Notes: a model not told the origin generated them from the letters alone. Positions 1 through 7,365 are shown, counted from the stretch's first letter. The stretch is DNA of 16,784 bases from JBAZGH01 sp041652935 (GCA_041652935.1 JBAZGH010000022.1:1-16784); one strand, 5' to 3'. Translations and numbers: made by a program.

Positions 1-684
1 CAGTTGCGCACCCCGCTGACAGCAATTAAGGGCTATGGCTCAATGCTGCTGGACGGGGATTTCGGCAAGCTGGAAAGCGAAAAGCAGGTTGAGGCGGTCA
101 GGAAAATGTTTATTTCAAATAACCGGCTGATTAATTTAGTGGAGAATTTATTGAATATTTCCCGCATTGAATCCGGGCGGCTGAAGTTTGACTTTAAGCT
201 GGAGTCGCTAGTTCAGCTGGTTAAGGAAATTTATGATAATTTAAAGCAGAATGCCGAGGATAGGGGATTGTATTTAAAATTTGAAGAGCCCAAAGAAGAT
301 CTGCCGAAGGTTAATATGGACTCGGAAAAGATACGGCAGATTGTAATTAATTTTATTGATAATGCCATTAAATATACCAAAAAGGGCGGAATTACCGTCA
401 GCGTATATAAAAAAGGAAACAGCATTGAGTGCTGCGTTGCCGATACGGGCATGGGTGTAAGCAAAGAGGAGCAGGCGCGGTTGTTCAGGAAATTTACCAG
501 GGGCAAGGACGCGTTTTTGGTTAATACCGAGGGAATGGGCCTTGGACTTTACGTCGCGCAGATGATGATCCAGTCGCATAAAGGCAAGATTTGGGTTGAG
601 TCGCCCGTCTCGCCCGGCGCGAGCCGAGGTGGAGAAGGGGACGGAAGAGGAAGCAGGTTTTGCTTCTCGCTCCCACTTGCTTGA
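1..684 (+). CDS. Sensor histidine kinase, C-terminal part (5' end outside window)
   Basis: The reading frame is already open at base 1, so the start lies upstream; the first codons read Q-L-R-T-P-L-T, the tail of a HisKA H-box whose phospho-accepting histidine should sit just before the window. The HATPase_c domain follows: N-box around NFIDNAIKYT, G1 box DTGMG, F-box region LFRKFTRG, and G2 box GMGLGLYVAQ. It would autophosphorylate and pass phosphate to a response regulator; the sensor half is not visible. Near the C-terminus, between IWVES and SRFCFSLPL, about a dozen extra Gly/Ser/Arg-rich residues come from a GC-rich stretch (about 607-645) that looks like an inserted repeat in an otherwise standard ending. 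No partner regulator is adjacent; a free-standing one lies about 10 kb downstream. The stop TGA is part of the next promoter's -35 box. Confidence 0.93.
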   Translation, partial: QLRTPLTAIKGYGSMLLDGDFGKLESEKQVEAVRKMFISNNRLINLVENLLNISRIESGRLKFDFKLESLVQLVKEIYDNLKQNAEDRGLYLKFEEPKEDLPKVNMDSEKIRQIVINFIDNAIKYTKKGGITVSVYKKGNSIECCVADTGMGVSKEEQARLFRKFTRGKDAFLVNTEGMGLGLYVAQMMIQSHKGKIWVESPVSPGASRGGEGDGRGSRFCFSLPLA

Positions 685-709
685 CATATATCTTAAAGTT
701 ATATATAAT
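681..709 (+). promoter_or_regulatory. Consensus sigma70-type promoter of the toxin-antitoxin operon
   Basis: TTGACA at 681-686 and TATAAT at 704-709 are separated by 17 bases, a perfect consensus. The -35 overlaps the TGA stop of the kinase (682-684). Between the -10 and the antitoxin ATG lies an AT-only stretch with a direct repeat ATATTAAT (715-734), a possible site for antitoxin autoregulation (inference). Confidence 0.8.
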
Positions 710-738
710 ATATATTAATAATATATTAATATTAAAAT

Positions 739-1014
739 ATGATTAGCCAAGTAATTTTTAAAATTGACTCTAAACTTAAAGAGCAGGCTATGAAAAAAGC
801 TCAAATAGCGGGTTTACCATTTGCCTCAGTATTGAAGTTTGCTACCAAAGCTTTTATTAGCGGGCAGTTAGAAGTTGGTTTAGTGGGTATGGAAAAATTA
901 AACGCGACTACTGCAGAGGAAATCAAGAACGCGATTAAAGATATTAAAAAGAAAAAGAATCTCTCGCCTAATTTTAAGAACGCTAAACAAGCAATGCAAT
1001 TTTTAAATAGGTAG
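739..1014 (+). CDS. RelB/DinJ-family antitoxin
   Basis: This 91-residue protein begins MISQVIFKIDSKLKEQAMKKA, the N-terminal strand plus helix of RelB/DinJ ribbon-helix-helix antitoxins. These dimerise, bind their own promoter and neutralise the toxin through a flexible C-terminal tail. The C-terminal half is lysine-rich and helical (KNAIKDIKKKK), as expected for a toxin-wrapping segment. It ends six bases before the toxin ATG, so the two are co-transcribed and probably translationally coupled. No strong Shine-Dalgarno sequence precedes the ATG, which lies about 23 bases from the predicted transcription start. Family assignment rests on the N-terminal pattern and the partner; the exact subfamily is uncertain. 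Confidence 0.8.
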   Translation: MISQVIFKIDSKLKEQAMKKAQIAGLPFASVLKFATKAFISGQLEVGLVGMEKLNATTAEEIKNAIKDIKKKKNLSPNFKNAKQAMQFLNR

Positions 1015-1020
1015 AATTAA

Positions 1021-1278
1021 ATGGAAGTTACATTCCATAGAAATTTTAAGAAAAAATTTAAAAAACTGCCGTTAAAAATTCAACAGCAGTTTTATGAACG
1101 ATTGGAATTATTTTTGCATGATAAATTTAACAAAATTCTTAACAACCATGCTGTTGGGTCTGTTTTTCCAAACTGCCGAAGCATTAATATCAGCGGTGAT
1201 TATCGGACAATTTTTTATAGCCAAGGCAACGCAATAATTTTTATTACCATCGGCACGCATTCAGACCTGTATTCTTAA
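1021..1278 (+). CDS. RelE/YafQ-family toxin (mRNA interferase)
   Basis: The 85-residue, very basic protein has the RelE fold pattern: HRNFKKKFKKLP at the start, a central helix, then the strand pattern RSINISGDYRTIF (residues 53-65) and C-terminal IIFITIGTHSDLYS (72-85). Arg62 and His80 sit where YafQ-like toxins carry catalytic or RNA-contacting residues, and the GTHSDLY ending is typical of YafQ. Such toxins cleave mRNA on the ribosome under stress. It follows the antitoxin by six bases. Size is normal and no damage is visible, so the pair is probably active. YafQ-like rather than ParE-like is inferred from the ending. Confidence 0.85.
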   Translation: MEVTFHRNFKKKFKKLPLKIQQQFYERLELFLHDKFNKILNNHAVGSVFPNCRSINISGDYRTIFYSQGNAIIFITIGTHSDLYS

Positions 1279-1282
1279 AAAT

Positions 1283-1810
1283 ATGAAAATTCCGACTATT
1301 AAAACAAAAAATTTTATTCTGCGCCCGTTTGTTGCGCGCGATGCCGCCGCAGTGGCAAAGAATGCAAATGATAAAGCAATCGGCCGCAATACAACTTCAA
1401 TTCCTTATCCATATTCTTTAGCTGATGCCAAGGAATGGCTGAAGAAAGTGGCAGTCCGGAATAAACAGTGCAATCCGGATACTATTAATTTTGCTATTGA
1501 TATCAATGGAGAAGCAGCTGGCTCAATTTCACTAATGAAAATTCAAGAGGGGCATAAAGCCGAGATTGGATATTGGCTGGGAAAAGAATATAGGGGAGGG
1601 GGGATAATGGGCGCGGCTGTTGCAGAAATTGTCAAATACGGATTCAAAGAATTAAAATTGAGGAGGATTTACGGCCATGTTTTCACCTTTAACAAAATTT
1701 CTAAAAAAGTCTTGGAGAAAAATGGCTTTAAACTGGAGGGGATTTTGAAAAAATACGCCAGAAAGAACGGCAGATTTATAGATGTTTATTTATTGGCGAA
1801 GGTTAAGTAG
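1283..1810 (+). CDS. GNAT N-acetyltransferase, RimJ/RimL type
   Basis: This 175-residue protein starts four bases after the toxin stop. It has the RimJ/RimL layout: KTKNFILRPFVARDAAAV at the N-terminus, the strand AEIGYWLG, the acetyl-CoA pyrophosphate-binding loop EYRGGGIMG (102-110), and the C-terminal NKISKKVLEKNGFKLEGILKKYARKNGRF signature region. Relatives acetylate protein N-termini, amino groups of small molecules or antibiotics; the substrate cannot be read from sequence. Close spacing implies co-transcription with the toxin-antitoxin pair. It is not of the compact TacT/AtaT toxin type, so it is more likely a passenger or modifier than the toxin of the operon. Confidence 0.88.
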   Translation: MKIPTIKTKNFILRPFVARDAAAVAKNANDKAIGRNTTSIPYPYSLADAKEWLKKVAVRNKQCNPDTINFAIDINGEAAGSISLMKIQEGHKAEIGYWLGKEYRGGGIMGAAVAEIVKYGFKELKLRRIYGHVFTFNKISKKVLEKNGFKLEGILKKYARKNGRFIDVYLLAKVK

Positions 1811-1877
1811 GTTGAATAATTTGACGCTCAAATTTTAATTTTATATAATTAATTTTGTTAATATATAATTTGGATTT

Positions 1878-2156
1878 ATGGAAAATGAACCAGTTACCAA
1901 AAAAGATTTTAATGAATTGGTGCAGACTATGCAGTAAGGTTTTACTGAAAAGAAAAAATTAATGCAGGATATTTCTGAACAAAACAAAAAAGAAATTTTG
2001 TAAACAGTCCACAAAGAAATTTTGGAGAGCAACAGAGAGGTGCTAGATAGTAATGGAAAGATAGCTAAAGAAATAAGCGACATGCGCCAAGAACAGGTTG
2101 TCCATCAGGGCGGGCATGAGCGTGTTAACGATACTTTATTATTAAGAACGGCTTAA
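1878..2156 (+). pseudogene. Decayed coiled-coil protein gene with two in-frame stops
   Basis: One frame from ATG 1878 to TAA 2154-2156 reads as a charged coiled-coil protein: MENEPVTKKDFNELVQTMQ, stop at 1935-1937, GFTEKKKLMQDISEQNKKEIL, stop at 2001-2003, then TVHKEILESNREVLDSNGK up to RQEQVVHQGGHERVND. The style (VTKKDFNEL at the start, HERVND near the end) matches short coiled-coil proteins I associate with Patescibacteria. Both stops are TAA and could have arisen from single C-to-T changes of CAA codons, which suggests inactivation rather than misreading. A short AACGGCTTAAGCCGTT palindrome follows at 2147-2162. Confidence 0.6.
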
Positions 2157-2207
2157 GCCGTTTTGTTCATTTTTTAGACAACAAAGCGCCAACGGGCGTT
2201 AAGTTAA

Positions 2208-2458
2208 AATATACGGGGAGAGTTGTATGAAAAACAAGATTTCGTTAGAATTTTAGATGATTTAAATTGCAAGTAAATATTTCAGACAAGGAATTAATAA
2301 ATATAAGTAGGGAAAGCATGAGAGCTTTTAGGGCAGATATGATCGTAGCTAATTATTTAGAATGGGCGACTCAATATGCTTATATTATTACTGAAAATAA
2401 CTGTCGAAAGGTAATCAGGAAAGATTTGCCAGAAGAGCTTTATAAAAATACACGATGA
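2208..2458 (+). pseudogene. Probable frameshifted gene remnant
   Basis: Two overlapping frames both look coding. Frame one (2208-2276) reads NIRGELYEKQDFVRILDDLNCK; a second frame (2261-2458) reads LNCK-like into NISDKELINISRESMRAF and ends DLPEELYKNTR. The second has no ATG near its 5' end, only TTG at 2267. The simplest reading is one old gene split by an indel around 2265. No family is recognised. It lies in the same decaying stretch as the preceding pseudogene. It could instead be chance open frame in AT-rich DNA. Confidence 0.3.
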
Positions 2459-2484
2459 GGACATTACTAATATTTATTATTAGG

Positions 2485-2523
2485 TTTTTTAAAAAATAAA
2501 TCCAGTCACCGGTAAGCGACTGG
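2485..2523 (-). terminator. Rho-independent terminator of the small membrane protein gene
   Basis: On the minus strand, CCAGTC (2518-2523) and GACTGG (2502-2507) form a 6-bp stem with a 10-base loop, followed by ATTTATTTTTT. It lies about 30 bases past the stop of the 2554-2907 gene. Confidence 0.75.
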
Positions 2524-2553
2524 AAAAGGCACGAAAACAATGGATGGGCAATG

Positions 2554-2907
2554 TCAGATAATATCCCCCCCGGGCGACAAAGTAATAGATGTCATTTGTT
2601 TGCCCTGAATTTTTGAAAGTAGCTGGTTAGGCAATTCAATCAACGCCCAACACAAGAGAGCGAAAAGAACCACTATTCCATATGTAGCTGCAATACCAAT
2701 CGCACCTATGCGCATTAAATACAGCGTCGTGTTGGTAAAGGGAACAAAGAAGTGCCATACGCCGAACATTAAAAGCGGCAGGATAGCAACCATCACCAAC
2801 GCCCGCAGTATATAAACCCACGGATTAATTTTTTCGGGCTGTTCCCTAAACCGGCCATAACTCATCTTACATAAGAAGTAGTGCCATGCATTCCTTTTGG
2901 TTTTCAC
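2554..2907 (-). CDS. Small two-helix membrane protein of unknown function
   Basis: A 117-residue protein with a basic N-terminus (MKTKRNAWHYFLCKMSYGRF) and two clear hydrophobic segments, about residues 33-54 (YILRALVMVAILPLLMFGVW) and 66-92 (MRIGAIGIAATYGIVVLFAL), so probably an inner-membrane protein with both ends on the cytoplasmic side. The start is GTG, supported by AAGGAG ending eight bases upstream. No family is recognised. It is transcribed divergently from the cysteine desulfidase gene from a promoter that shares a palindrome with the opposite one, so the two may be co-regulated. A 6-bp hairpin (2917-2935) adjoins its ribosome-binding site. Confidence 0.7.
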   Translation of the reverse strand: MKTKRNAWHYFLCKMSYGRFREQPEKINPWVYILRALVMVAILPLLMFGVWHFFVPFTNTTLYLMRIGAIGIAATYGIVVLFALLCWALIELPNQLLSKIQGKQMTSITLSPGGDII

Positions 2908-2957
2908 AATAGTCTCCTTTACTATCGAGGTAAAGATATCTTTTTTAAGATAATTAA

Positions 2958-3018
2958 ATATTATCCTGTTTGTGTATTTTTGTCAATAATTGACAAAAAA
3001 GGAATGGAGTAATACTAT
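2958..3018. promoter_or_regulatory. Divergent promoters sharing one palindrome
   Basis: Plus strand: TTGACA 2990-2995, 17-base spacer, TACTAT 3013-3018, driving the cysteine desulfidase. Minus strand: TTGACA (2986-2981), 17-base spacer, TAATAT (2963-2958), driving the membrane protein gene. The two -35 boxes are the arms of a 17-base palindrome TTGTCAATAATTGACAA (2980-2996), only three bases apart, so two polymerases could hardly bind at once. Confidence 0.8.
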
Positions 3019-3041
3019 AAATATTCAGTATATTTAGATAG

Positions 3042-3082
3042 AAGAGCAGCTCTTTTACAATCAAGCAACCTTAAGAGGAGCT
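3042..3082 (+). promoter_or_regulatory. Palindrome and hairpin in the desulfidase 5' untranslated region
   Basis: AAGAGCAGCTCTT (3042-3054) is a 13-base palindrome. Its right half, AGCTCTT, can also pair with AAGAGGAGCT further downstream (3072-3081). The alternative pairings could be an operator or a leader hairpin; no T-box, SAM or other known riboswitch signature is visible here. GGAGG at 3099-3103 serves the downstream ATG. Confidence 0.35.
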
Positions 3083-3111
3083 GACAACCAACAAACGGAG
3101 GTATAGACATC

Positions 3112-4434
3112 ATGAACATACTCAAGGCAGTCCTGAAAGAAGAAGTAGAACCAGCGTGTGGGTGTACTGAGCCGATTGCTGTGGCCTATGCATGCAGTAT
3201 CGCAGCCAGGGCAATCGGTAAAAATCATCATACGGCTGGGCAGAATTTCGAGATTTCAGGTATCCAGATTGTTTTGGACCCTGGAGTTTTTAAGAACGGA
3301 ATGGGAGTTTGTATTCCTAATACCAACGGAAGAAAGGGCATCAAAATCGCCGCCGCCATGGGAGTCATTTGTGGCGACCCTGATTTACAGCTTGAAGTTT
3401 TAAAGAACGTAAGCCAGGCTGACATGAATGCGGCAGAGAAAATGGTGCAGGAAGACAAAGTTCGGGTTTTCTGCAATCCTGAATTATGCAACCTTCACAT
3501 TGAAGCAACCATACAAACTTCATTCGGGCAGGCCCGTGCGGTAATTGAGAGATCTCACACCAACGTGACCACAGTTTTAGTTAATGGAAATCCGGCCAAT
3601 GCCCTTGTTTCCCGACAGCCAAGCGCTGAACCTCAAGATTCTCCGAGTTTCTGTGAAATGTTGTCAGATATGACAATTACAGATCTGGTCAACTTAGCAG
3701 AACAAATGGATGAGGAGGACGGGGAATATATCCAGCAAGGCATCGAAATGAATGTCGCTCTTGCTGAAACTGGGTTTGGGTTGGGTAAATTTAGCAGCCA
3801 ACTGCACGAGCTATGGAAACAGGCGTTGGTTCACGACGACATTTTTTCTTCAACCAAGATTCTAGTTTCCGGCGCGACAGATGCTAGAATGGCAGGAGTT
3901 AATATGCCCGCCATGAGTAGCGGCGGCAGCGGCAATCAGGGAATTGTGGCGATTTTAGTCCCCTACAATGTTGGCGTGAAAACAGGCGTTGAAAGTCAGA
4001 AGATTCTTCAAAGCATAGCTTTGTCCCATTTGCTCAATGTTTATATCAAGCAGCACACGGGAAAGCTTGCTCCTATCTGCGGTTGCGCTATTGCGGCAGG
4101 AGCAGGCGCGGCAGCGGCAATAGCCCACCAGCTTACTGGCAGTGCGGAAATAGTTGGCTGGGCCGTTGACAATGTTCTTGCTGATATTGCGGGAATGCTT
4201 TGTGATGGAGCAAAAGGAGGCTGCACTTTGAAGGTCATAACCTCAGCCGATGCCGCTATTAGGGCTGCTTACTTTGCAGCTGGCGGCTGTCATGTCACAG
4301 GCAGTGATGGTATTATTGGCCGCAACCCAGAAGAGACCATTAAAAACCTTGGTCGGTTGTGTATTGAGGGGATGGATCATGTTGATAACACTGTCTTAAG
4401 CATTATGACCAGTAAACAAAGAGGAGACACATGA
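3112..4434 (+). CDS. cyuA: L-cysteine desulfidase (CyuA/YhaM family, Fe-S lyase)
   Basis: The 440-residue protein matches the cysteine desulfidase / UPF0597 family, related to the alpha subunit of Fe-S serine dehydratases. It would convert L-cysteine to pyruvate, ammonia and sulfide in the cytoplasm. Visible signatures: PACGCTEPIAVAYA at 14-27 with Cys16 and Cys18, the MPAMSSGGSGNQG block at 265-277, CGCAIAAGAGAAAA from 323, and the C-terminal CDGAKGGC at 364-371 that supplies Fe-S ligands. Length is normal. ATG 3112 is preceded by GGAGG nine bases upstream. It has its own promoter (2990-3018) and is followed 96 bases later by cysS. Its richer base composition and strong Shine-Dalgarno contrast with the AT-rich, weak-RBS genes around it, possibly a sign of transfer. 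Confidence 0.9.
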   Translation: MNILKAVLKEEVEPACGCTEPIAVAYACSIAARAIGKNHHTAGQNFEISGIQIVLDPGVFKNGMGVCIPNTNGRKGIKIAAAMGVICGDPDLQLEVLKNVSQADMNAAEKMVQEDKVRVFCNPELCNLHIEATIQTSFGQARAVIERSHTNVTTVLVNGNPANALVSRQPSAEPQDSPSFCEMLSDMTITDLVNLAEQMDEEDGEYIQQGIEMNVALAETGFGLGKFSSQLHELWKQALVHDDIFSSTKILVSGATDARMAGVNMPAMSSGGSGNQGIVAILVPYNVGVKTGVESQKILQSIALSHLLNVYIKQHTGKLAPICGCAIAAGAGAAAAIAHQLTGSAEIVGWAVDNVLADIAGMLCDGAKGGCTLKVITSADAAIRAAYFAAGGCHVTGSDGIIGRNPEETIKNLGRLCIEGMDHVDNTVLSIMTSKQRGDT

Positions 4435-4445
4435 GCGCAGCAAGC

Positions 4446-4493
4446 AAAAGAGGGAGGTTGGTATAAGTTACTACTGGCCTCCCCTTTTCATTA
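4446..4493 (+). terminator. Hairpin between desulfidase and cysS; possible partial terminator
   Basis: AAAAG-A-GGGAGG (4446-4457) pairs with CCTCCC-CTTTT (4478-4488) with a single bulged A and a 20-base loop. The following U-tract is short (TTTTCATT), so it may attenuate rather than stop transcription into cysS. Confidence 0.5.
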
Positions 4494-4530
4494 ATACTTA
4501 ATCACCTACAGCCAAAAGGAGGCAAAGAGA

Positions 4531-5949
4531 ATGATCGCATTCTTTAACACACTTACCAGGAAAAAGCAGGAGTTCGTTCCGATACAAAAGGGCAGAGTCA
4601 CCATTTATAGTTGCGGGCCAACTGTTTATGACTTTGCTCATATCGGCAATCTAAGCAGTTTTTTGTTTGTTGATTTTCTGCGAAGATGGCTGGAGTATCG
4701 GGGGTTTGAAGTTAAGCATGTCATGAATTTAACTGACGTAGATGACAAAACAATCCGCCGTTCCCAAAAAGAGGGCGTTGCTCTTGGAAATTTGACGAAG
4801 CATTATTCCCAGGCGTTCTTTAATGACTTAAAGATATTGGGAATTAAGCCCGCACATGTTTATCCAAGAGCAACAGAACACATTTTGGAAATGGTTGCCC
4901 TGATTAAGGAGTTGATGGTAAAAGGGCATGCCTACACAAAGGACGGGTCGATTTATTACCGCATTTCTTCGTTTCCTACCTATGGCGAGCTCGCCCATTT
5001 AGACAAGGCAGGGATGAGGGATGGAGCCAGTGGTATTGATACCGACGAATACAAGAAAGATGATGCGCGCGATTTCGTGCTTTGGAAAGCATGGAAACCA
5101 GACGAGGATGGTAATGTGTACTGGGATGTAGAAATTGGACGCGGCCGGCCTGGTTGGCATATTGAGTGTTCGGCAATGAGCATGAAGCATCTAGGCCAAA
5201 CTATTGATATCCATACTGGCGGGGTTGACCTTATCTTCCCGCATCATCAAAACGAGATTGCCCAAAGTGAAGGCGCTACCGGCCAAAAGTTTGTCAACTA
5301 TTGGCTACATTGCGAACATCTTCTTTTGAGCGGGACTAAGATGTCTAAATCCGCCGGCACAATCAAGGTCTTGAGCGATATTGTCGCTACGCCTTTAGAT
5401 GCCCTGGCTTTTCGCTTCATGGTTTTTGCATCGCATTATCGCGCAACATTGAATTTTACCTCCGAGGTGCTGGAGGCGGCGAAAAAGACGGTAATCCGCC
5501 TAGGAGTTTTTTACTCTTCTCTATTGGGGGTCAATCTGTCCGGAGAAAATCAGATTGAAAAGCTGATTGACGAGATGCGGCAGCATTTTATAGAGGGAAT
5601 GGATGATGACCTCAAGACATCTAAGGCCTTGCCCGTGCTTTTTGAATTTGTTAATACTGTCGGAAAGATGAACTCCGACGGTAATTTAACAAAGGCCTCA
5701 GCCGATGCCGCCATTTCATTTTTAAATGAGATTGACAATGTGCTGGGTGTTATTGGCAATGCATATGCGGAGATGCAGAAAGGGTCACAATTAACACCAA
5801 CGCAGCAAGAGCTCATAGAAGAGCGGGAAGAGGCCCGTAAATCCAGGAATTGGGAAAACGCGGATGCTATCAGGGATGAATTATTGAAACAGGGGATTCA
5901 ACTGGAGGATGTTCCCGAGGGCACTAAATGGCGGGTTTTAAGTCCTTGA
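4531..5949 (+). CDS. cysS: Cysteinyl-tRNA synthetase
   Basis: The 472-residue class I synthetase charges tRNA-Cys with cysteine. The ATP-binding HIGH-type motif is HIGN (37-40) within SCGPTVYDFAHIGN; KMSKS is at 270-274. Zinc ligands are in place: Cys28, Cys213 in GWHIECSAMS, His238 and Glu242 in FPHHQNE. The C-terminal domain ends with the usual REEARKSRNWENADAIRDEL helix region and GTKWR. Length is typical and the ORF is intact. AAGGAGG at 4516-4522 supports ATG 4531. It stands between the cysteine desulfidase and tRNA-Cys. No T-box precedes it, although a cysteine T-box exists nearby on the other strand. Confidence 0.97.
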   Translation: MIAFFNTLTRKKQEFVPIQKGRVTIYSCGPTVYDFAHIGNLSSFLFVDFLRRWLEYRGFEVKHVMNLTDVDDKTIRRSQKEGVALGNLTKHYSQAFFNDLKILGIKPAHVYPRATEHILEMVALIKELMVKGHAYTKDGSIYYRISSFPTYGELAHLDKAGMRDGASGIDTDEYKKDDARDFVLWKAWKPDEDGNVYWDVEIGRGRPGWHIECSAMSMKHLGQTIDIHTGGVDLIFPHHQNEIAQSEGATGQKFVNYWLHCEHLLLSGTKMSKSAGTIKVLSDIVATPLDALAFRFMVFASHYRATLNFTSEVLEAAKKTVIRLGVFYSSLLGVNLSGENQIEKLIDEMRQHFIEGMDDDLKTSKALPVLFEFVNTVGKMNSDGNLTKASADAAISFLNEIDNVLGVIGNAYAEMQKGSQLTPTQQELIEEREEARKSRNWENADAIRDELLKQGIQLEDVPEGTKWRVLSP

Positions 5950-5973
5950 CAAATTCAGGGGAAAGATTAACAT
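5946..5973 (+). promoter_or_regulatory. Promoter of tRNA-Cys
   Basis: TTGACA 5946-5951, a 16-base spacer and TAACAT 5968-5973 place a transcription start about 25 bases before the mature tRNA. The -35 contains the TGA stop of cysS. Confidence 0.6.
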
Positions 5974-6004
5974 AGAAATGAGCTACTAGAGGATCAGATG
6001 TATT

Positions 6005-6076
6005 GGCGGCGTAGCCAAATGGCTAAGGCAGCGGTCTGCAAAACCGTTATTACGGGTTCGATTCCCGCCGCCGCCT
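6005..6076 (+). tRNA. tRNA-Cys (anticodon GCA)
   Basis: A full cloverleaf can be drawn. The acceptor is GGCGGCG (6005-6011) against CGCCGCC (6069-6075). The anticodon arm is GCGGT-CTGCAAA-ACCGT with anticodon GCA. The T arm has GGG-TTCGATT-CCC with one A-C mismatch at the outer pair. The discriminator base is T (6076), as usual for tRNA-Cys, and CCA is not encoded. This U73 matches the A in the UGGA acceptor-binding bulge of the cysteine T-box at 7423-7782. The D arm is small. It sits directly after cysS. Confidence 0.95.
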
Positions 6077-6086
6077 GGATCTTTAT

Positions 6087-6134
6087 GGTCTTGATTCTTT
6101 GCCCAGTTAAAGGCAGAGTTTCAAGACCTTTTTT
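6087..6134 (+). terminator. Rho-independent terminator after tRNA-Cys
   Basis: GGTCTTGA (6087-6094) pairs with TCAAGACC (6121-6128). An inner CTTTGCC/GGCAGAG stem extends it, and TTTTTT follows. It runs up to the 3' end of the convergent cysteine synthase gene, overlapping its stop by two bases. Confidence 0.85.
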
Positions 6135-7023
6135 AATTAAAAAGTATGGTGCTTAAATATTTTTCACCTCTATCAGGAAAGATTATTACCATATTCCCAG
6201 ACTTAATTTGCTTCGCAATTTGCATAGCGCCGTACATAGCCGCCCCGGCGCTCATGCCGACGAAGATACCTTCTTGTTTAGCCAACTGGCGCGCGGTTTC
6301 GTAAGCATCTTCATTATTAATCACTATTTTTTTATCAAGTTTTGCTTCATCATAAATCTTCGGCACGATCGCTTCCTTCATATTTTTTAAGCCGGCGATT
6401 TTGTGGTCAAGCTGCGGCTCAATGCCAATAATTTTAATATCGGGATTATACTCTTTTAATCTTTTGCCAGTTCCCATAAGAGTTCCCCCAGTGCCCATTC
6501 CAGCGACAAAATGTGTTATAGTCGGCATTTGGTTAATAATCTCAACGCCGGTGCCGTTGTAATGCGCGAGCGGGTTGTTCGGGTTGTCAAACTGGTTAGG
6601 CATCCAGTATTTGCCGGGCTCTTTTTTAAGCATGGTGTGCGCTTTTTTAATCGCACCGTCCGTTCCTTCCTCCGCCGACGTTAAAATTAATTCTGCGCCC
6701 AACGCTTTTAGTATTTTTTTACGTTCATCACTCATACCGGCCGACATGGTTAACGTAACCCGATAACCCTTGACTGCGCCGACTAGCGCTAAGCCAATAC
6801 CAGTATTGCCGGAAGTTGGTTCTAAAATAATTTTATTTTTTGTTAGCTCGCTAGATTTTTCCGCCGCCTCAATCATGGATAAAGCGATGCGGTCTTTTAC
6901 CGATCCCCCCGGATTTTTCCCCTCAAGCTTGGCGTAAATATTTACGTTGCGGTTTTCATTTAATTTATTAATTTTTACTATCGGCGTATTGCCGATAAAT
7001 GTGAGAATGTTTTTGTATAACAT
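6133..7023 (-). CDS. cysM: Cysteine synthase, resembling O-phosphoserine-type CysM
   Basis: The 296-residue PLP enzyme of the cysteine synthase family replaces the beta-substituent of an activated serine with a thiol. Motifs: PLP lysine Lys43 in GGSVKDR, substrate loop TSGNTG (70-75), phosphate-binding GTGGT (177-181), and C-terminal PDRGEKYLST. Compared from memory with Mycobacterium tuberculosis CysM, the blocks THFVAGxGTxGTLMGTG and LxNMxEAxVPxxYD agree closely. The position of mycobacterial Arg220, which contacts the phosphate of O-phosphoserine, is Lys213 here, also basic. CysK-type enzymes have a GPHKIQGIGAGFVP-like block there instead. O-phosphoserine use is therefore plausible but unproven. 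It is second in an operon led by a cysteine T-box, 105 bases after the SerK-like gene; no clear ribosome-binding site precedes it. Confidence 0.92.
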   Translation of the reverse strand: MLYKNILTFIGNTPIVKINKLNENRNVNIYAKLEGKNPGGSVKDRIALSMIEAAEKSSELTKNKIILEPTSGNTGIGLALVGAVKGYRVTLTMSAGMSDERKKILKALGAELILTSAEEGTDGAIKKAHTMLKKEPGKYWMPNQFDNPNNPLAHYNGTGVEIINQMPTITHFVAGMGTGGTLMGTGKRLKEYNPDIKIIGIEPQLDHKIAGLKNMKEAIVPKIYDEAKLDKKIVINNEDAYETARQLAKQEGIFVGMSAGAAMYGAMQIAKQIKSGNMVIIFPDRGEKYLSTILFN

Positions 7024-7128
7024 ATTATTAATTTTAATGAATTATTTTAAATCGTATTTGTTTTATGCGATTTGGTATTAAGTGTTTAGATGTTTTATAT
7101 GGAAAAAGCTTGTTGTTGATCGCATGAC

Positions 7129-7365
7129 TTATAATTTTTCTTTAGTTACTTTTATATTGGGACGGCGATTAACAACGCGTATACGGGGATCATTGTATTT
7201 AACCAGCATCACTGGAATTTTTTTAAATCCAAGATCATGGAACGCCTTAGCTCGGTGGTGGCCGTCTAAAATAATAAAATACTTATCATCTGTAATAATT
7301 GGATGGCGAAGGAGTCCGCTCTCGATTAATTCTGCTTTAATTTTTTTAAATTTATTTTTTTTCAT
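7129..7365 (-). CDS. Small ParB/sulfiredoxin-fold protein, SerK-like core
   Basis: The 78-residue protein consists of little more than the ParB/Srx core: AELIESGLLRHPIITDDKYF then ILDGHHRAKAFHDLGFKKIPVMLV (32-55), with the hallmark DGHHR at 34-38. ParB partition proteins normally carry a GxRR-type box; DGHHR followed by a K-Y-x-D-x-x-[IV]-R/K-V stretch is what I recall from the archaeal free-serine kinase SerK, which makes O-phosphoserine. It is much shorter than SerK (about 240 residues) and lacks its C-terminal part, so kinase activity is inference. A DNA-binding or regulatory role remains possible. It is first in the cysteine T-box operon, just before the CysM-like gene. The start codon follows a weak AAGGG and lies in a hairpin. 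Confidence 0.75.
   Translation of the reverse strand: MKKNKFKKIKAELIESGLLRHPIITDDKYFIILDGHHRAKAFHDLGFKKIPVMLVKYNDPRIRVVNRRPNIKVTKEKL

Noticed and set aside
1283..1810. GNAT protein as a TacT/AtaT-type toxin
   Set aside because: It is a RimJ/RimL-type sequence located after a complete RelB/RelE pair and has no DUF1778-type antitoxin partner.
2997..4530. A T-box or other known riboswitch in front of cyuA or cysS
   Set aside because: No AGGGTGGNACCGCG or similar motif; only short hairpins are present.
7129..7365. Chromosome-partition ParB
   Set aside because: Far too short, no HTH or dimer domain, DGHHR instead of the ParB box, and no ParA nearby.
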